19,572 nt of DNA, taken from CAYXXN01 sp964469055 (GTDB taxonomy: Bacteria > Acidobacteriota > Thermoanaerobaculia > Multivoradales > JAHEKO01). The first letter of the stretch is position 1. Each line of letters starts with the position of its first letter. The notes below the pieces were generated by a model. The model searched no databases. It was not told the DNA's origin and worked only from the letters and a program-made list of their open reading frames with translations. The DNA lies in the NCBI GenBank assembly GCA_964469055.1, contig CAYXXN010000036.1, forward strand, positions 1 to 19,572. The letters are read 5' to 3'. The translations under genes and the position numbers were made by a program. Below are positions 6,609 through 12,904 of this stretch, piece by piece.

Positions 6609-8066
6609 TTAGAAGATGAAATAGATGAAAGGGTTGTACTCCTGGGTGGTGAGCGCCGCGAGGGCGAGTCCCAGGGCGGCGAGGCAGGCGACGAGCTTCC
6701 ACGCCGGGAGCCGTCGCGTCCAGTCCCAGCTCTGCGGCGCCGCGAAGGCGATGCCGGCGGCGAGCGCCAACATGACCAGCGGATAGGGCCGATAGATCAC
6801 GGCGTCGACGAGCAGCGGTCCCAGGCTCGCCGGTGCCGCCCCGAACAGGTTCCCCAGGTAGGCGAGCGCCCGCTCGAGCCCCTCGGCGCGGAAGAAGACC
6901 CACGAGAAGAGCACCAGGGCGAAGGTCGCCGCCACCCGCAGCGGCCGCGGCAACCGGTGGTAGAAGGGTCGCTTCCCCATGGCCCGCTCGGCGGCGAGCA
7001 GCAGCCCGTGATAGCCGCCCCAGATCAAGAAGTTCCATGACGCTCCGTGCCACAGCCCACCCAGGAGCATCACCAGGAGGAGGTTGACGTAGGTGCGCCG
7101 CGGCCCCTTGCGGTTGCCGCCGAGCGGCACGTAGAGGTAGTCCCGCAGCCAGGTCGAGAGCGACTGGTGCCAGCGCCGCCAGAAGTCGGTGATCGAGTCG
7201 GCCTTGTAGGGCGAGTCGAAGTTCTTCGGGTAGGCGAAGCCGAGCATGAGCCCCAGGCCGATCGCCATGTCGGAGTAACCGGAGAAGTCGAAGTAGATCT
7301 GAAAGGCGTAGGCGACGAGACCGGTCCAGGCGTCGATCGTCGTCGCCCCGGCGGCGTCGAAGACCGTGTCGGCGATCTTGCCGCAAGGGTTGGCGAGCAG
7401 CACCTTCTTCGCCATGCCGAGCGCGAAGAAAGCGACCCCGCGCGCGAAGCGCTCGAAGCTGTGCAGGCGCTCCCGGAGCTGATCGGCGACCTCGGAGAAG
7501 CGGATGATCGGCCCGGCGACGAGCTGCGGGTACATGGACTCGAAGCAGAAGAAGTCCACCAGGTTGCGCACCGCCCGGGCGTGGCCGCGGTAGACGTCGA
7601 TGACGTAGCTCATGTATTGGAAGGTGAAGAAGCTGATGCCGAGCGGCAGCGCCACCCGGAGCGTGGTGCCCAGTCGCAGCTCCTCGAGCCCGAGCCCGGC
7701 GAGGAGGGCGTTGGCGCTGTCCACCCCGAAGTTGAAGTACTTGAAGAAGCCGAGGAGCGCGAGGTTGGTCACCACCGACGTCCATAGCCCCGCTTTCTGC
7801 AACCGCGTCCGCTCCCCGCCCGGTACGAGCAGCGGCAGCTCGCCGCGCCAGGGGCGGCGGAACCCGCCGGTCATCGCCAGGCCGCACAGATAGTCGACGA
7901 CGGTCGTCGAGGTCAGCAGGATCCCGAAGGCGGGGTTGGCCCAGCCGTAGAAGACGAAGCTCGAGAGGGTGAGCCAGAGGTTGCGGCCCCGGCGCGGCAC
8001 CGCGTAGTAGACGAGCAGCGCCAGCGGCAGGAAGTAGTAGATGAAGACGTGGGTGCTGAAGACCAT
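6609..8066 (-). CDS. MBOAT-family O-acyltransferase, AlgI-like
   Basis: 485 residues, polytopic. The N-terminus MVFSTHVFIYYFLPL is typical of AlgI proteins. FFKYFNF (107-113), QIYFDFSGYSDMAIGLG (256-272) and FWRRWHQSLSTWLRDYLY (295-312) are conserved core motifs. The MBOAT active-site His is H340 in GGLWHGASWNF, and H300 is the second conserved His. AlgI moves an acyl (usually acetyl) group across the inner membrane for transfer to a polysaccharide by AlgJ/AlgX. Similar MBOAT proteins (DltB, PatA) serve teichoic acid and peptidoglycan, but the AlgJ/AlgX-like protein encoded 4 nt downstream supports the polysaccharide role. The last residues are hydrophobic and aromatic (YNPFIYFIF), common in this family. 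The start sits 21 nt after the NTF2-like gene, so the block is probably one transcript. Confidence 0.93.
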   Translation of the reverse strand: MVFSTHVFIYYFLPLALLVYYAVPRRGRNLWLTLSSFVFYGWANPAFGILLTSTTVVDYLCGLAMTGGFRRPWRGELPLLVPGGERTRLQKAGLWTSVVTNLALLGFFKYFNFGVDSANALLAGLGLEELRLGTTLRVALPLGISFFTFQYMSYVIDVYRGHARAVRNLVDFFCFESMYPQLVAGPIIRFSEVADQLRERLHSFERFARGVAFFALGMAKKVLLANPCGKIADTVFDAAGATTIDAWTGLVAYAFQIYFDFSGYSDMAIGLGLMLGFAYPKNFDSPYKADSITDFWRRWHQSLSTWLRDYLYVPLGGNRKGPRRTYVNLLLVMLLGGLWHGASWNFLIWGGYHGLLLAAERAMGKRPFYHRLPRPLRVAATFALVLFSWVFFRAEGLERALAYLGNLFGAAPASLGPLLVDAVIYRPYPLVMLALAAGIAFAAPQSWDWTRRLPAWKLVACLAALGLALAALTTQEYNPFIYFIF

Positions 8067-8087
8067 CGCGGCGCCCGGCCAGTGTCC

Positions 8088-8483
8088 TCAGCCGGCCGAC
8101 AGGATCTCGTACACCGGCTTGAGGTCGGCGTAGACCTGCCACTCGGCCAAGAGCCCCGCCACGACGCGGGCGCGCCAGGCCGCCGGGATCGTCCAGAAGG
8201 CTCGCTGCGGATCGCGGCCCTTCGCGTAGGTCGCCGAGGCCACGCCGAAGACGGCGACGGTGTCGCCGGCGGAGGCCATCTCGTGCACGGCGATGCGGTA
8301 GTCGGGAAAGAGCTCGAAGTACTGTCGCCAAGGCAGGCGCATCGTCTCGCGGCCGACGATCGCGCGGCCCAGACTGTCCATGAACACGTGGTCCGGCGTG
8401 CACAAGGCGAGGATCGCCTCGACGTCGTGCGCATTGAGGCGGGCGATGAAATCGAGGACCGTGCGCTCGGCGTCGGGTGCCAT
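8088..8483 (-). CDS. NTF2-like / SnoaL-like small protein
   Basis: 131 residues from ATG 8483; a GTG at 8492 would add three residues. The pattern VLDFIARLNAHDVEAILALC, then GRETMRLPWRQYFELFPDYRI, then an aromatic-rich C-terminal strand region (AEWQVYADLKPVYEIL) is typical of the NTF2-like cone fold, nearest to SnoaL-like/DUF4440-style proteins with ester-cyclase or binding roles. No catalytic set can be assigned with confidence. It has no signal peptide and should be cytoplasmic. It lies 21 nt before the MBOAT gene and 38 nt after the RelE toxin gene on the same strand, so it may be transcribed with either group. Whether it takes part in acylation is unknown. Confidence 0.7.
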   Translation of the reverse strand: MAPDAERTVLDFIARLNAHDVEAILALCTPDHVFMDSLGRAIVGRETMRLPWRQYFELFPDYRIAVHEMASAGDTVAVFGVASATYAKGRDPQRAFWTIPAAWRARVVAGLLAEWQVYADLKPVYEILSAG

Positions 8484-8521
8484 GGTCGGCACTCTAGTAG
8501 AAGTGGCCGGAGTACTGATCT

Positions 8522-8800
8522 TCAGTAGGCCGAGCCGCGGTGCGCGGCAGCGGTCAAAAGGACGACGTGCTCCGCTTCGTCGATCTCGTAGAAGAAGCGC
8601 CAGGCGCCGATGCGGTATCGCCAGGTCTCCGGCTCGTAGCTCCTGAGCTTCTTGACGTTGGGCCCGAAATGAGGGTGGCGGGCGAGCTGTGGGTAGACCG
8701 TTACGCGCAGCTTGTCGATCAGCCGCCCGTGGCCTGCCTTGGCCAAGCGGCGGAGGTCGGTCGCGAACTGCTCGGTCTCGAAGATCCGGTAGTCAGGCAA
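8522..8800 (-). CDS. RelE/ParE-superfamily type II toxin
   Basis: 92 residues. The sequence YRIFETEQFATDLRRLAK, then a helix, then VKKLRSYEPETWRYRIGAWRFF and a terminal beta strand (HVVLLTAAAHRG) reproduces the RelE fold; the basic residues of RSYEPETWRYRIG correspond to the conserved active-site strand. RelE toxins cleave mRNA in the ribosomal A site, whereas ParE relatives inhibit gyrase; this sequence looks closer to RelE/mRNA interferases. The only start that keeps the first beta strand is TTG at 8800, which overlaps the antitoxin stop by 8 nt and has AAGGG a few bases upstream, within the antitoxin gene. A weak start inside the antitoxin frame would keep toxin output below antitoxin and couple their translation (inference). 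Confidence 0.85.
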   Translation of the reverse strand: MPDYRIFETEQFATDLRRLAKAGHGRLIDKLRVTVYPQLARHPHFGPNVKKLRSYEPETWRYRIGAWRFFYEIDEAEHVVLLTAAAHRGSAY

Positions 8801-9035
8801 CGAAGCGGCCCTTGCGCTGCCGCGCCTGCCGCGAGCCCGACCGCAGCCGCTCGAGCAACGCTTCGTTTCCTAGGATCTCGGCCATCTCGGCGTCGTCGAC
8901 GAAGCGCTGCTCCCGGACTCGTTCCAGTGCCGCCGTCTCGATGAGGTTGGACAGGGGCCGGTTCGCAGCCTCGGCCGCCTCCTTCAACTCTCGGTAGGCA
9001 CTGTCGTCGAGGCGCAGGGTGACGGTCTTCGCCAT
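8793..9035 (-). CDS. Ribbon-helix-helix antitoxin partner of the RelE-type toxin
   Basis: 80 residues. The N-terminal half (TVTLRLDDSAYRELKEAA, then NRPLSNLIETAALERV) is a ribbon-helix-helix DNA-binding domain: a beta strand followed by two helices. The charged C-terminal half, including DDAEMAEILGNEALLERL and a basic tail, is the probable toxin-wrapping segment. It overlaps the toxin start by 8 nt, the standard antitoxin-first arrangement. The ATG at 9035 follows a short spacer with two 10-bp-spaced repeats that look like its own operator, so autoregulation is likely. Confidence 0.83.
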   Translation of the reverse strand: MAKTVTLRLDDSAYRELKEAAEAANRPLSNLIETAALERVREQRFVDDAEMAEILGNEALLERLRSGSRQARQRKGRFVA

Positions 9036-9048
9036 GGTAGCTCCCGTG

Positions 9049-9066
9049 TTCTAACGTATTCTTACG
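9049..9066 (-). promoter_or_regulatory. Candidate operator of the RHH/RelE module: two direct repeats with 10-bp period
   Basis: Read on the minus strand, CGTAAGAA (9059-9066) and CGTTAGAA (9049-9056) are direct repeats differing at one base, with start-to-start spacing of exactly 10 bp. They lie 14 nt upstream of the antitoxin ATG in the 34-nt gap after the GNAT gene. RHH repressors commonly bind tandem sites one helical turn apart, which fits. No binding data. Confidence 0.45.
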
Positions 9067-9069
9067 CAT

Positions 9070-9546
9070 TCAGCCTGTCGAGTCCAGCTCGAGCGCGAGG
9101 AAGGCCGTGCCGGGGACCGGGTTGTGCCGGTACGGCGGGATGGACCGGAAGCCGAGCGCCTCGTACAGGCGCCGCGCCTCCGCCATCGAGGGCAAGGTGT
9201 CGAGCAGCATGCGCTGATACCCCAGCCGCCGCCCCTCCGCGATCGCCGCCTCCGCCAGCCGCCGGCCCAGTCCGAGCCCACGGCAGCGCGCGGCAACGTA
9301 GAGCCGCTTCATCTCGCAATCGTCGCCTTCGAAGAGCCGCACGCCGACGCAGCCCACGGTCTGCCCGTCGTGCTCGGCGAGGAAGAACGCCCCTCTCGGC
9401 GGTCCATAGATCGCCGCGAGCTCCTCCAGCTCGCCCTCGAACCCTTGGAACCCGAGGTCTACGCCGAGCCCCACGGCGTACTCCGCCACCAACCGCCGGG
9501 CGGCGGCCCACTGTTCGGCGGACGAGGAGCGCAAGGGCTTGGGCAC
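9070..9546 (-). CDS. GNAT-family N-acetyltransferase
   Basis: 158 residues from GTG 9546. The GNAT acetyl-CoA-binding motif A is clear: CEMKRLYVAARCRGLGLGRRL (78-97 region), with R87-x-x-G90-x-G92 for pyrophosphate binding. LDTLPSMAEARRLYEALGF (115-133) is the motif B region. The enzyme transfers an acetyl group from acetyl-CoA to a small molecule or peptide amine; substrate is unknown. The arrangement is that of ordinary stand-alone bacterial GNATs. It ends 34 nt before the RHH antitoxin on the same strand, but the antitoxin has its own candidate operator. It is divergent from the TMEM175-type gene across a 77-nt spacer. Confidence 0.87.
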   Translation of the reverse strand: MPKPLRSSSAEQWAAARRLVAEYAVGLGVDLGFQGFEGELEELAAIYGPPRGAFFLAEHDGQTVGCVGVRLFEGDDCEMKRLYVAARCRGLGLGRRLAEAAIAEGRRLGYQRMLLDTLPSMAEARRLYEALGFRSIPPYRHNPVPGTAFLALELDSTG

Positions 9547-9596
9547 GACCGATCCGGCCTCTCCGAGTTTCTACCCTAGCTGACTCCTGGCCGCGG

Positions 9597-9602
9597 TAGG
9601 AT
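9597..9602 (+). promoter_or_regulatory. Candidate -10 element (TAGGAT) upstream of the TMEM175-type gene
   Basis: TAGGAT lies 21 nt before the ATG at 9624 in the divergent spacer. No convincing -35 is visible 16-19 nt upstream. It belongs to a group of TAGVAT boxes found before several genes in this window. Confidence 0.25.
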
Positions 9603-9623
9603 CTCTCCGCACCCAAGCCCCCA

Positions 9624-10196
9624 ATGAAGAAGGGACGTCTCGAGGCCTTCAGCGATGGCGTGATCGCCATCGTGATCACGATCATGGTGCTCGAGTTGCG
9701 GGTGCCCCATAGCACGGGCCTCGAGGCCCTGCGAGCCATCGTGCCCGAGATCCTGACCTACCTGCTGAGCTTCGTCTTCGTCGGCATCTACTGGAACAAC
9801 CATCACCACATGCTCCACGCCACCGAGAGGATCAACGGCAAGATCCTGTGGGCCAACCTGCATTTGCTGTTCTGGCTGTCGCTCATTCCCTTCGGCACGC
9901 GCTGGATGGGAGGGAACTTCGAGCCGCTGCCGACGGCCGCCTATGGCGTAGTGCTGCTTTTCGCCGCCGTCGCATGGGTGATCCTGCAGAAGACCATCGT
10001 CACGCACCACGGCGCAGGCTCGAAGCTCGCGGAAGCGGTCGGTGCCGACCTCAAGAGCAAACTCTCCCTGGCCTCCTACGCCGCTGCGATCCCGCTCGCC
10101 TTCGTGCAGCCGTGGATCGCCGTCGGCCTCTACGTCTTCGTCGCCCTCCTGTGGCTGGTCCCGGATCGACGCATCGAATCGATGATGACCGAATGA
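9624..10196 (+). CDS. TMEM175-family (DUF1211) potassium channel
   Basis: 190 residues. It opens with the family signature RLEAFSDGVIAI (5-16), the RxxxFSDGVxAI motif of the first transmembrane helix of TMEM175 channels, which forms the ion pathway. Further hydrophobic segments lie about 43-62, 79-95, 109-125, 148-164 and 165-181, giving six helices in total, as in bacterial single-repeat TMEM175 proteins that assemble as tetramers. NNHHHMLHA after the second helix is also typical. The expected role is K+ leak across the inner membrane. ATG 9624 is supported because the signature starts four residues later. A small unknown gene follows 19 nt downstream on the same strand. Confidence 0.9.
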   Translation: MKKGRLEAFSDGVIAIVITIMVLELRVPHSTGLEALRAIVPEILTYLLSFVFVGIYWNNHHHMLHATERINGKILWANLHLLFWLSLIPFGTRWMGGNFEPLPTAAYGVVLLFAAVAWVILQKTIVTHHGAGSKLAEAVGADLKSKLSLASYAAAIPLAFVQPWIAVGLYVFVALLWLVPDRRIESMMTE

Positions 10197-10215
10197 CCCA
10201 GCGAATCCGGTTGCG

Positions 10216-10545
10216 ATGCAGACCGTGATCCACGTCTACTGCCGCCCCGGCCAGAGCCTGAGGGACGCCCTGGCTCACGACGGCCGGTTGCTGCGCCGCT
10301 ACCGGCTCAAGGTGGTCGCGGCGCACAAGCCGGGACGCAACCCGGGGTGGCTGAAGCTCCGTAGCACGGATCCCGAGCGGCCCGGAGCGGTCAACATCGA
10401 ATGGAACCGCGACCTCAATCTCCTCACCTGCCGCGTGGTGACCAAGCTCCGCAACCGACCTCACCTGATCGTCAGCGACCTGCTCGACTACCTGCTCGCC
10501 CGCCATTGGCGCCGGCTGGAGTCGATCACCATCGCGCCGCGCTAG
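10216..10545 (+). CDS. Small basic protein of unknown function
   Basis: 109 residues, no signal peptide or membrane segment, rich in Arg/Lys. It begins MQTVIHVYCRPGQSLRDALA and ends with LLDYLLARHWRRLESITIAP. An acidic and aromatic centre (VNIEWNRDLNLLTCRVVT) looks like two beta strands; the predicted order is strand, helix, strands, helix, strand. I do not recognise a named domain. Coding status is supported by strong third-position GC and by position: it follows the TMEM175-type gene by 19 nt, and its stop is 22 nt from the convergent DUF5671 stop. It could be co-expressed with the channel, but nothing shows a functional link. Confidence 0.65.
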   Translation: MQTVIHVYCRPGQSLRDALAHDGRLLRRYRLKVVAAHKPGRNPGWLKLRSTDPERPGAVNIEWNRDLNLLTCRVVTKLRNRPHLIVSDLLDYLLARHWRRLESITIAPR

Positions 10546-10567
10546 CGCCGTCGAGGAGCGACCCCGT

Positions 10568-11674
10568 CTAGGAGGGCGGCGCGACCCGCAGCGGACCGGA
10601 GCCGTCGTCCAGCGCGTCGAGCTCGAAGCAGTGGCGGCCCGCCTCGTGGTTCCACAGCGGGTTGAAGCGCTCGTCGCGCGCGAAGCGGAAGGTGGCGCAG
10701 AGCCGGTAGCGGGCTCCGTCGACGATCTCGTAGCCGTAGGGCTCGCCGGTCTCCGGATCTCGGACGTCGGGCCGCTGCCACTCGGCCGCGGCGACCACCG
10801 CGTCGAGGGTCTCGGGCAGGGGTCGGGCGAGGTGGGGCCGGCGGTCGCCGTCGCGCTCGACGGCGATGCGCCGGATCTCGCCGTCGATCGCCTGCAGGTC
10901 GCCGAGCCGCCGCTCGTCAAAGGCGCGCAGGCGCGCGTTCCCCGGCGAGCCGGCGAGTGCCACCCCCCAGCCGACGGCCGCGATGGCGACGACGCTCGCG
11001 GCGACGGCGAAGCCGCGGTGGAGTCGCGCCGAGGCGGCCCGTTCCGCCGGCAGGCGCAGGGCCTGCAGGTAGTAGCCGAAGGTGCCGCCGGCGATCCCGC
11101 CGACGATCACCACCTTGGCGAGGAAGCGCAGCGAAAGCTCGCCCTCGAGCAGGCGGAAGACGAGCGCAATGACGTCGCACATCAGGGTCGTCGCGGCGAC
11201 GAACAGCGTCAGGTAGGTGAGCCACCTTCGCACCGGGCTCCAAGCTCGTTCCCGCTGGTCGCGCATCTCGCGCAGCAGGAACCGCGACAGCCAAAGGAAG
11301 AGCGGGAAGCCGACGATCAGGGCCGCCAGCGAGCGGCGCACGCCGGTCATCACCACCGCGTGCGCCGGGGCCTGCTCGGCCGGGTCGGGCAGGGCGAGTT
11401 CGATATAGGTGAAAGAGAGCACGATCGCCGCGATCGCCGCGGTGTAGAAGGCGGCGAAGGCGAGCAGATGCAAGAAGGCCTCGCGAGCGCCGCCGGTGTC
11501 CGGGGGCGCCGGGATCGGGAGCTCGAGCGCCTGCGCCGAGAGCGCCTGCGCCACGTCCTTCTCCTTCCAGCCCGCCGACAGCAGCAGCATGCGGATGGTC
11601 ATCGGGTCGAGGCCCTTGTCGCGGGCGTGCTCGATGAAGGCGGCGAGGTCAGGGCGCATCTTCGGGCGCATCAT
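10568..11674 (-). CDS. DUF5671-type multi-pass membrane protein with soluble C-terminal domain
   Basis: 368 residues from ATG 11674; ATG 11671 and a TTG at 11713 are alternatives, the latter overlapping the VapC gene. Residues 8-50 form a small helical domain (DLAAFIEHARDKGLDPMTIR, then a helix). Five hydrophobic segments follow (about 68-90, 112-133, 151-174, 183-204, 221-242), with SLAALIVGFPLFLWLSRFLL matching the pattern I associate with DUF5671. The C-terminal domain (about 250-368) contains DPETGEPYGYEIVDGARYRL and a late W-x-H-x-x-G-x-x-C-F, a beta-rich and probably extracytoplasmic domain. Function is unknown. It lies directly after the VapC-like toxin gene on the same strand and ends convergently with the small gene at 10216-10545. 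Confidence 0.72.
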   Translation of the reverse strand: MMRPKMRPDLAAFIEHARDKGLDPMTIRMLLLSAGWKEKDVAQALSAQALELPIPAPPDTGGAREAFLHLLAFAAFYTAAIAAIVLSFTYIELALPDPAEQAPAHAVVMTGVRRSLAALIVGFPLFLWLSRFLLREMRDQRERAWSPVRRWLTYLTLFVAATTLMCDVIALVFRLLEGELSLRFLAKVVIVGGIAGGTFGYYLQALRLPAERAASARLHRGFAVAASVVAIAAVGWGVALAGSPGNARLRAFDERRLGDLQAIDGEIRRIAVERDGDRRPHLARPLPETLDAVVAAAEWQRPDVRDPETGEPYGYEIVDGARYRLCATFRFARDERFNPLWNHEAGRHCFELDALDDGSGPLRVAPPS

Positions 11675-11702
11675 CGCGGAGAAGAACGAGCCGCGGGCCG
11701 CG

Positions 11703-12125
11703 TCAGCCGGCAAGCACCGTGCGGTCGAGGCCGGGGACGCTCTCGAAGTGGCGATCGAAGCTCAGCAAGTGGCCGCCACTCGCGACCGTCGCCGCGGCGA
11801 TCCAAACGTCGTTGACCGGGATCGGCGTTCCCGCCTCGCGCAGGCGAGCGAACAGGCGGCCGTACTGGCGCGCCACCGTCTCGGTCGTCGGTAGCACCGA
11901 GACGAACGGCTCGGCGAGGAAGTCAGCGAGGGCCGCGCGGTTCTCGCGCCGCCGAGAACCGAGCTCGAAGGCAGCCTCCAGTTCGCCCAGCACGGTGACC
12001 GGCACCAGCACGACTCCCGCCGCCGCGATCCGGTCGAGCGCCTCCGGCTGCCCTGCCCGCATCCGCGAGTAGGCCGAGGTGTCGAGCACGAGACGGTCGA
12101 TCCGCTCAACGCCAGAGCTCGTCAT
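11703..12125 (-). CDS. PIN-domain type II toxin (VapC/FitB-like ribonuclease)
   Basis: 140 residues. The PIN-domain acidic residues are all visible: D15 in VLDTSAYS, E48 in VLGELEAAF, D106 in VNDVWIAA and D124 in SFDRHFE. VapC/FitB toxins are Mg2+-dependent endoribonucleases, often cutting tRNA or rRNA. The order antitoxin then toxin, with a 20-nt overlap of the two frames (12106-12125), is standard. ATG 12125 puts ten residues before the first beta strand; shorter starts are possible. All catalytic residues are intact, so the toxin should be functional. The downstream DUF5671-type gene follows closely. Confidence 0.9.
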   Translation of the reverse strand: MTSSGVERIDRLVLDTSAYSRMRAGQPEALDRIAAAGVVLVPVTVLGELEAAFELGSRRRENRAALADFLAEPFVSVLPTTETVARQYGRLFARLREAGTPIPVNDVWIAAATVASGGHLLSFDRHFESVPGLDRTVLAG

Positions 12126-12348
12126 CGATCGTCCGCTGGAGCTTCAGCGCCTGCTCGAAGGACGCGAGATCCTCGCTGCTCCAGGTGGCGTAGCGCTCGA
12201 GCCGGCGCCGCCGCTCTACGACGCCCACGCCGGCAGCCAAGATCTCGAGCACCGTGGCGTTGACGCTCTGGCCGCGCTCCCGGCTCAGGCTCTCGAGCCG
12301 CGCCGCGATCTCGCTGGATACGCCGCGAATCGTCAGCTGCTTGGGCAT
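12106..12348 (-). CDS. FitA/VapB-like ribbon-helix-helix antitoxin
   Basis: 80 residues. MPKQLTIRGVSSEIAARL followed by SRERGQSVNATVLEILAAG is an Arc-type ribbon-helix-helix domain of the FitA class. The remainder (ERRRRLERYATWSSEDLA and the acidic tail ending DDELWR) is the likely toxin-binding segment. It precedes and overlaps the PIN toxin. Direct repeats just upstream (12351-12380) may be its operator. Confidence 0.85.
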   Translation of the reverse strand: MPKQLTIRGVSSEIAARLESLSRERGQSVNATVLEILAAGVGVVERRRRLERYATWSSEDLASFEQALKLQRTIDDELWR

Positions 12349-12350
12349 GA

Positions 12351-12380
12351 CTGCATGCTAGCACACTATCGCCTGCATGC
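12351..12380 (-). promoter_or_regulatory. Candidate operator of the FitAB/VapBC-like module: CTGCATGC direct repeats
   Basis: CTGCATGC occurs at 12351-12358 and again at 12373-12380, start-to-start 22 bp, about two helical turns. Each copy contains the self-complementary GCATGC, so the pair is also inverted. The first copy lies 3 bp upstream of the antitoxin ATG. Tandem sites a whole number of turns apart are usual for FitAB/VapBC autoregulation. Inference from position and symmetry. Confidence 0.4.
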
Positions 12381-12410
12381 CTGCCAGCTGGGCGCCCTGA
12401 GCGCGCCCGA

Positions 12411-12416
12411 TAGGAT
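12411..12416 (+). promoter_or_regulatory. Candidate -10 element (TAGGAT) upstream of the thioesterase gene
   Basis: TAGGAT lies 30 nt before the GTG at 12447, in the divergent spacer. No recognisable -35 is present. Low-confidence call based on recurrence of the motif before other genes here. Confidence 0.25.
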
Positions 12417-12431
12417 CGCGAGGCAGCCTGC

Positions 12432-12439
12432 GAGAGGAG
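12432..12439 (+). promoter_or_regulatory. Shine-Dalgarno sequence fixing the thioesterase start
   Basis: GAGAGGAG ends 7 nt before GTG 12447 but only 1 nt before the alternative TTG 12441, which makes GTG the real start. It is among the clearest ribosome binding sites in the window. Confidence 0.65.
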
Positions 12440-12446
12440 CTTGCCC

Positions 12447-12890
12447 GTGTACGAGAAGACGCTCTTTGCCGGGTGGGGAGACATGGACTTCAATTCCCAC
12501 ATGAGGAACACGGCGTACCTGGACAAGTCCGCCGATGTTCGACTGGCGTTCTTCTCCGAGAACGGGTTCCCGACGGCGGAGTTCGCCTCGCTCCGGCTGG
12601 GTCCCGTCATCATGAAGGACGAGCTGGAGTACTTCAAAGAGGTCGGGCTGCTCGCCCCCTTGCGGGTGACCCTGAGCCTCGCCGGGCTGTCCGATGACGG
12701 CAGCCGCTTCTTGATGCGCAACGAGTTCTTCCGCGACGACGGCAAGCTCGCCGCAAGAGTCACCAGCACCGGCGGGTGGCTAGATCTCTCGACGCGCCGG
12801 CTCGCTGCCCCGCCGGAGGCGCTCCTCGGCGCCTTGCGCTCCCTCCCGAGGGCGGCGGACTTCCAGGCATTGACCGCCAGCGCCAGATAG
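12447..12890 (+). CDS. Hotdog-fold acyl-CoA thioesterase (4HBT-like)
   Basis: 147 residues from GTG 12447. WGDMDFNSHMRNTAYLD (10-26) is the 4HBT-type catalytic helix motif, with the Asp (D12 or D14) as the probable catalytic residue followed by H18. The central LGPVIMKDELEYFKEV and the later long strands complete a single hotdog domain, and the total length matches the family. Such enzymes hydrolyse acyl-CoA or acyl-carrier-protein thioesters in the cytoplasm; chain specificity cannot be read. It is transcribed alone, divergent from the antitoxin and convergent with the lipoprotein gene, whose stop is only 14 nt away with no visible terminator between. Confidence 0.85.
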   Translation: MYEKTLFAGWGDMDFNSHMRNTAYLDKSADVRLAFFSENGFPTAEFASLRLGPVIMKDELEYFKEVGLLAPLRVTLSLAGLSDDGSRFLMRNEFFRDDGKLAARVTSTGGWLDLSTRRLAAPPEALLGALRSLPRAADFQALTASAR

Positions 12891-12904
12891 CGCCGGCCAG
12901 CGGC

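Noticed and set aside
6601..8403. 600-codon frame overlapping AlgI on the same strand
   Set aside because: Shifted shadow of the MBOAT gene, Arg/Leu/Ala-rich with no motif; the MBOAT frame keeps all catalytic residues.
8793..9546. GNAT plus RHH as a TacAT-type toxin-antitoxin pair
   Set aside because: The RHH antitoxin overlaps a good RelE-type toxin, the GNAT gene precedes instead of follows it, and the GNAT looks like an ordinary stand-alone acetyltransferase.
10631..11815. 394-codon plus-strand frame opposite the DUF5671-type gene
   Set aside because: Antisense shadow with Arg/Gly/Glu/His-rich composition and no fold-like pattern.
12122..12769. 215-codon minus-strand frame across the divergent spacer and thioesterase gene
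   Set aside because: It spans two real genes out of frame and crosses the candidate operator; no homology-like segment.
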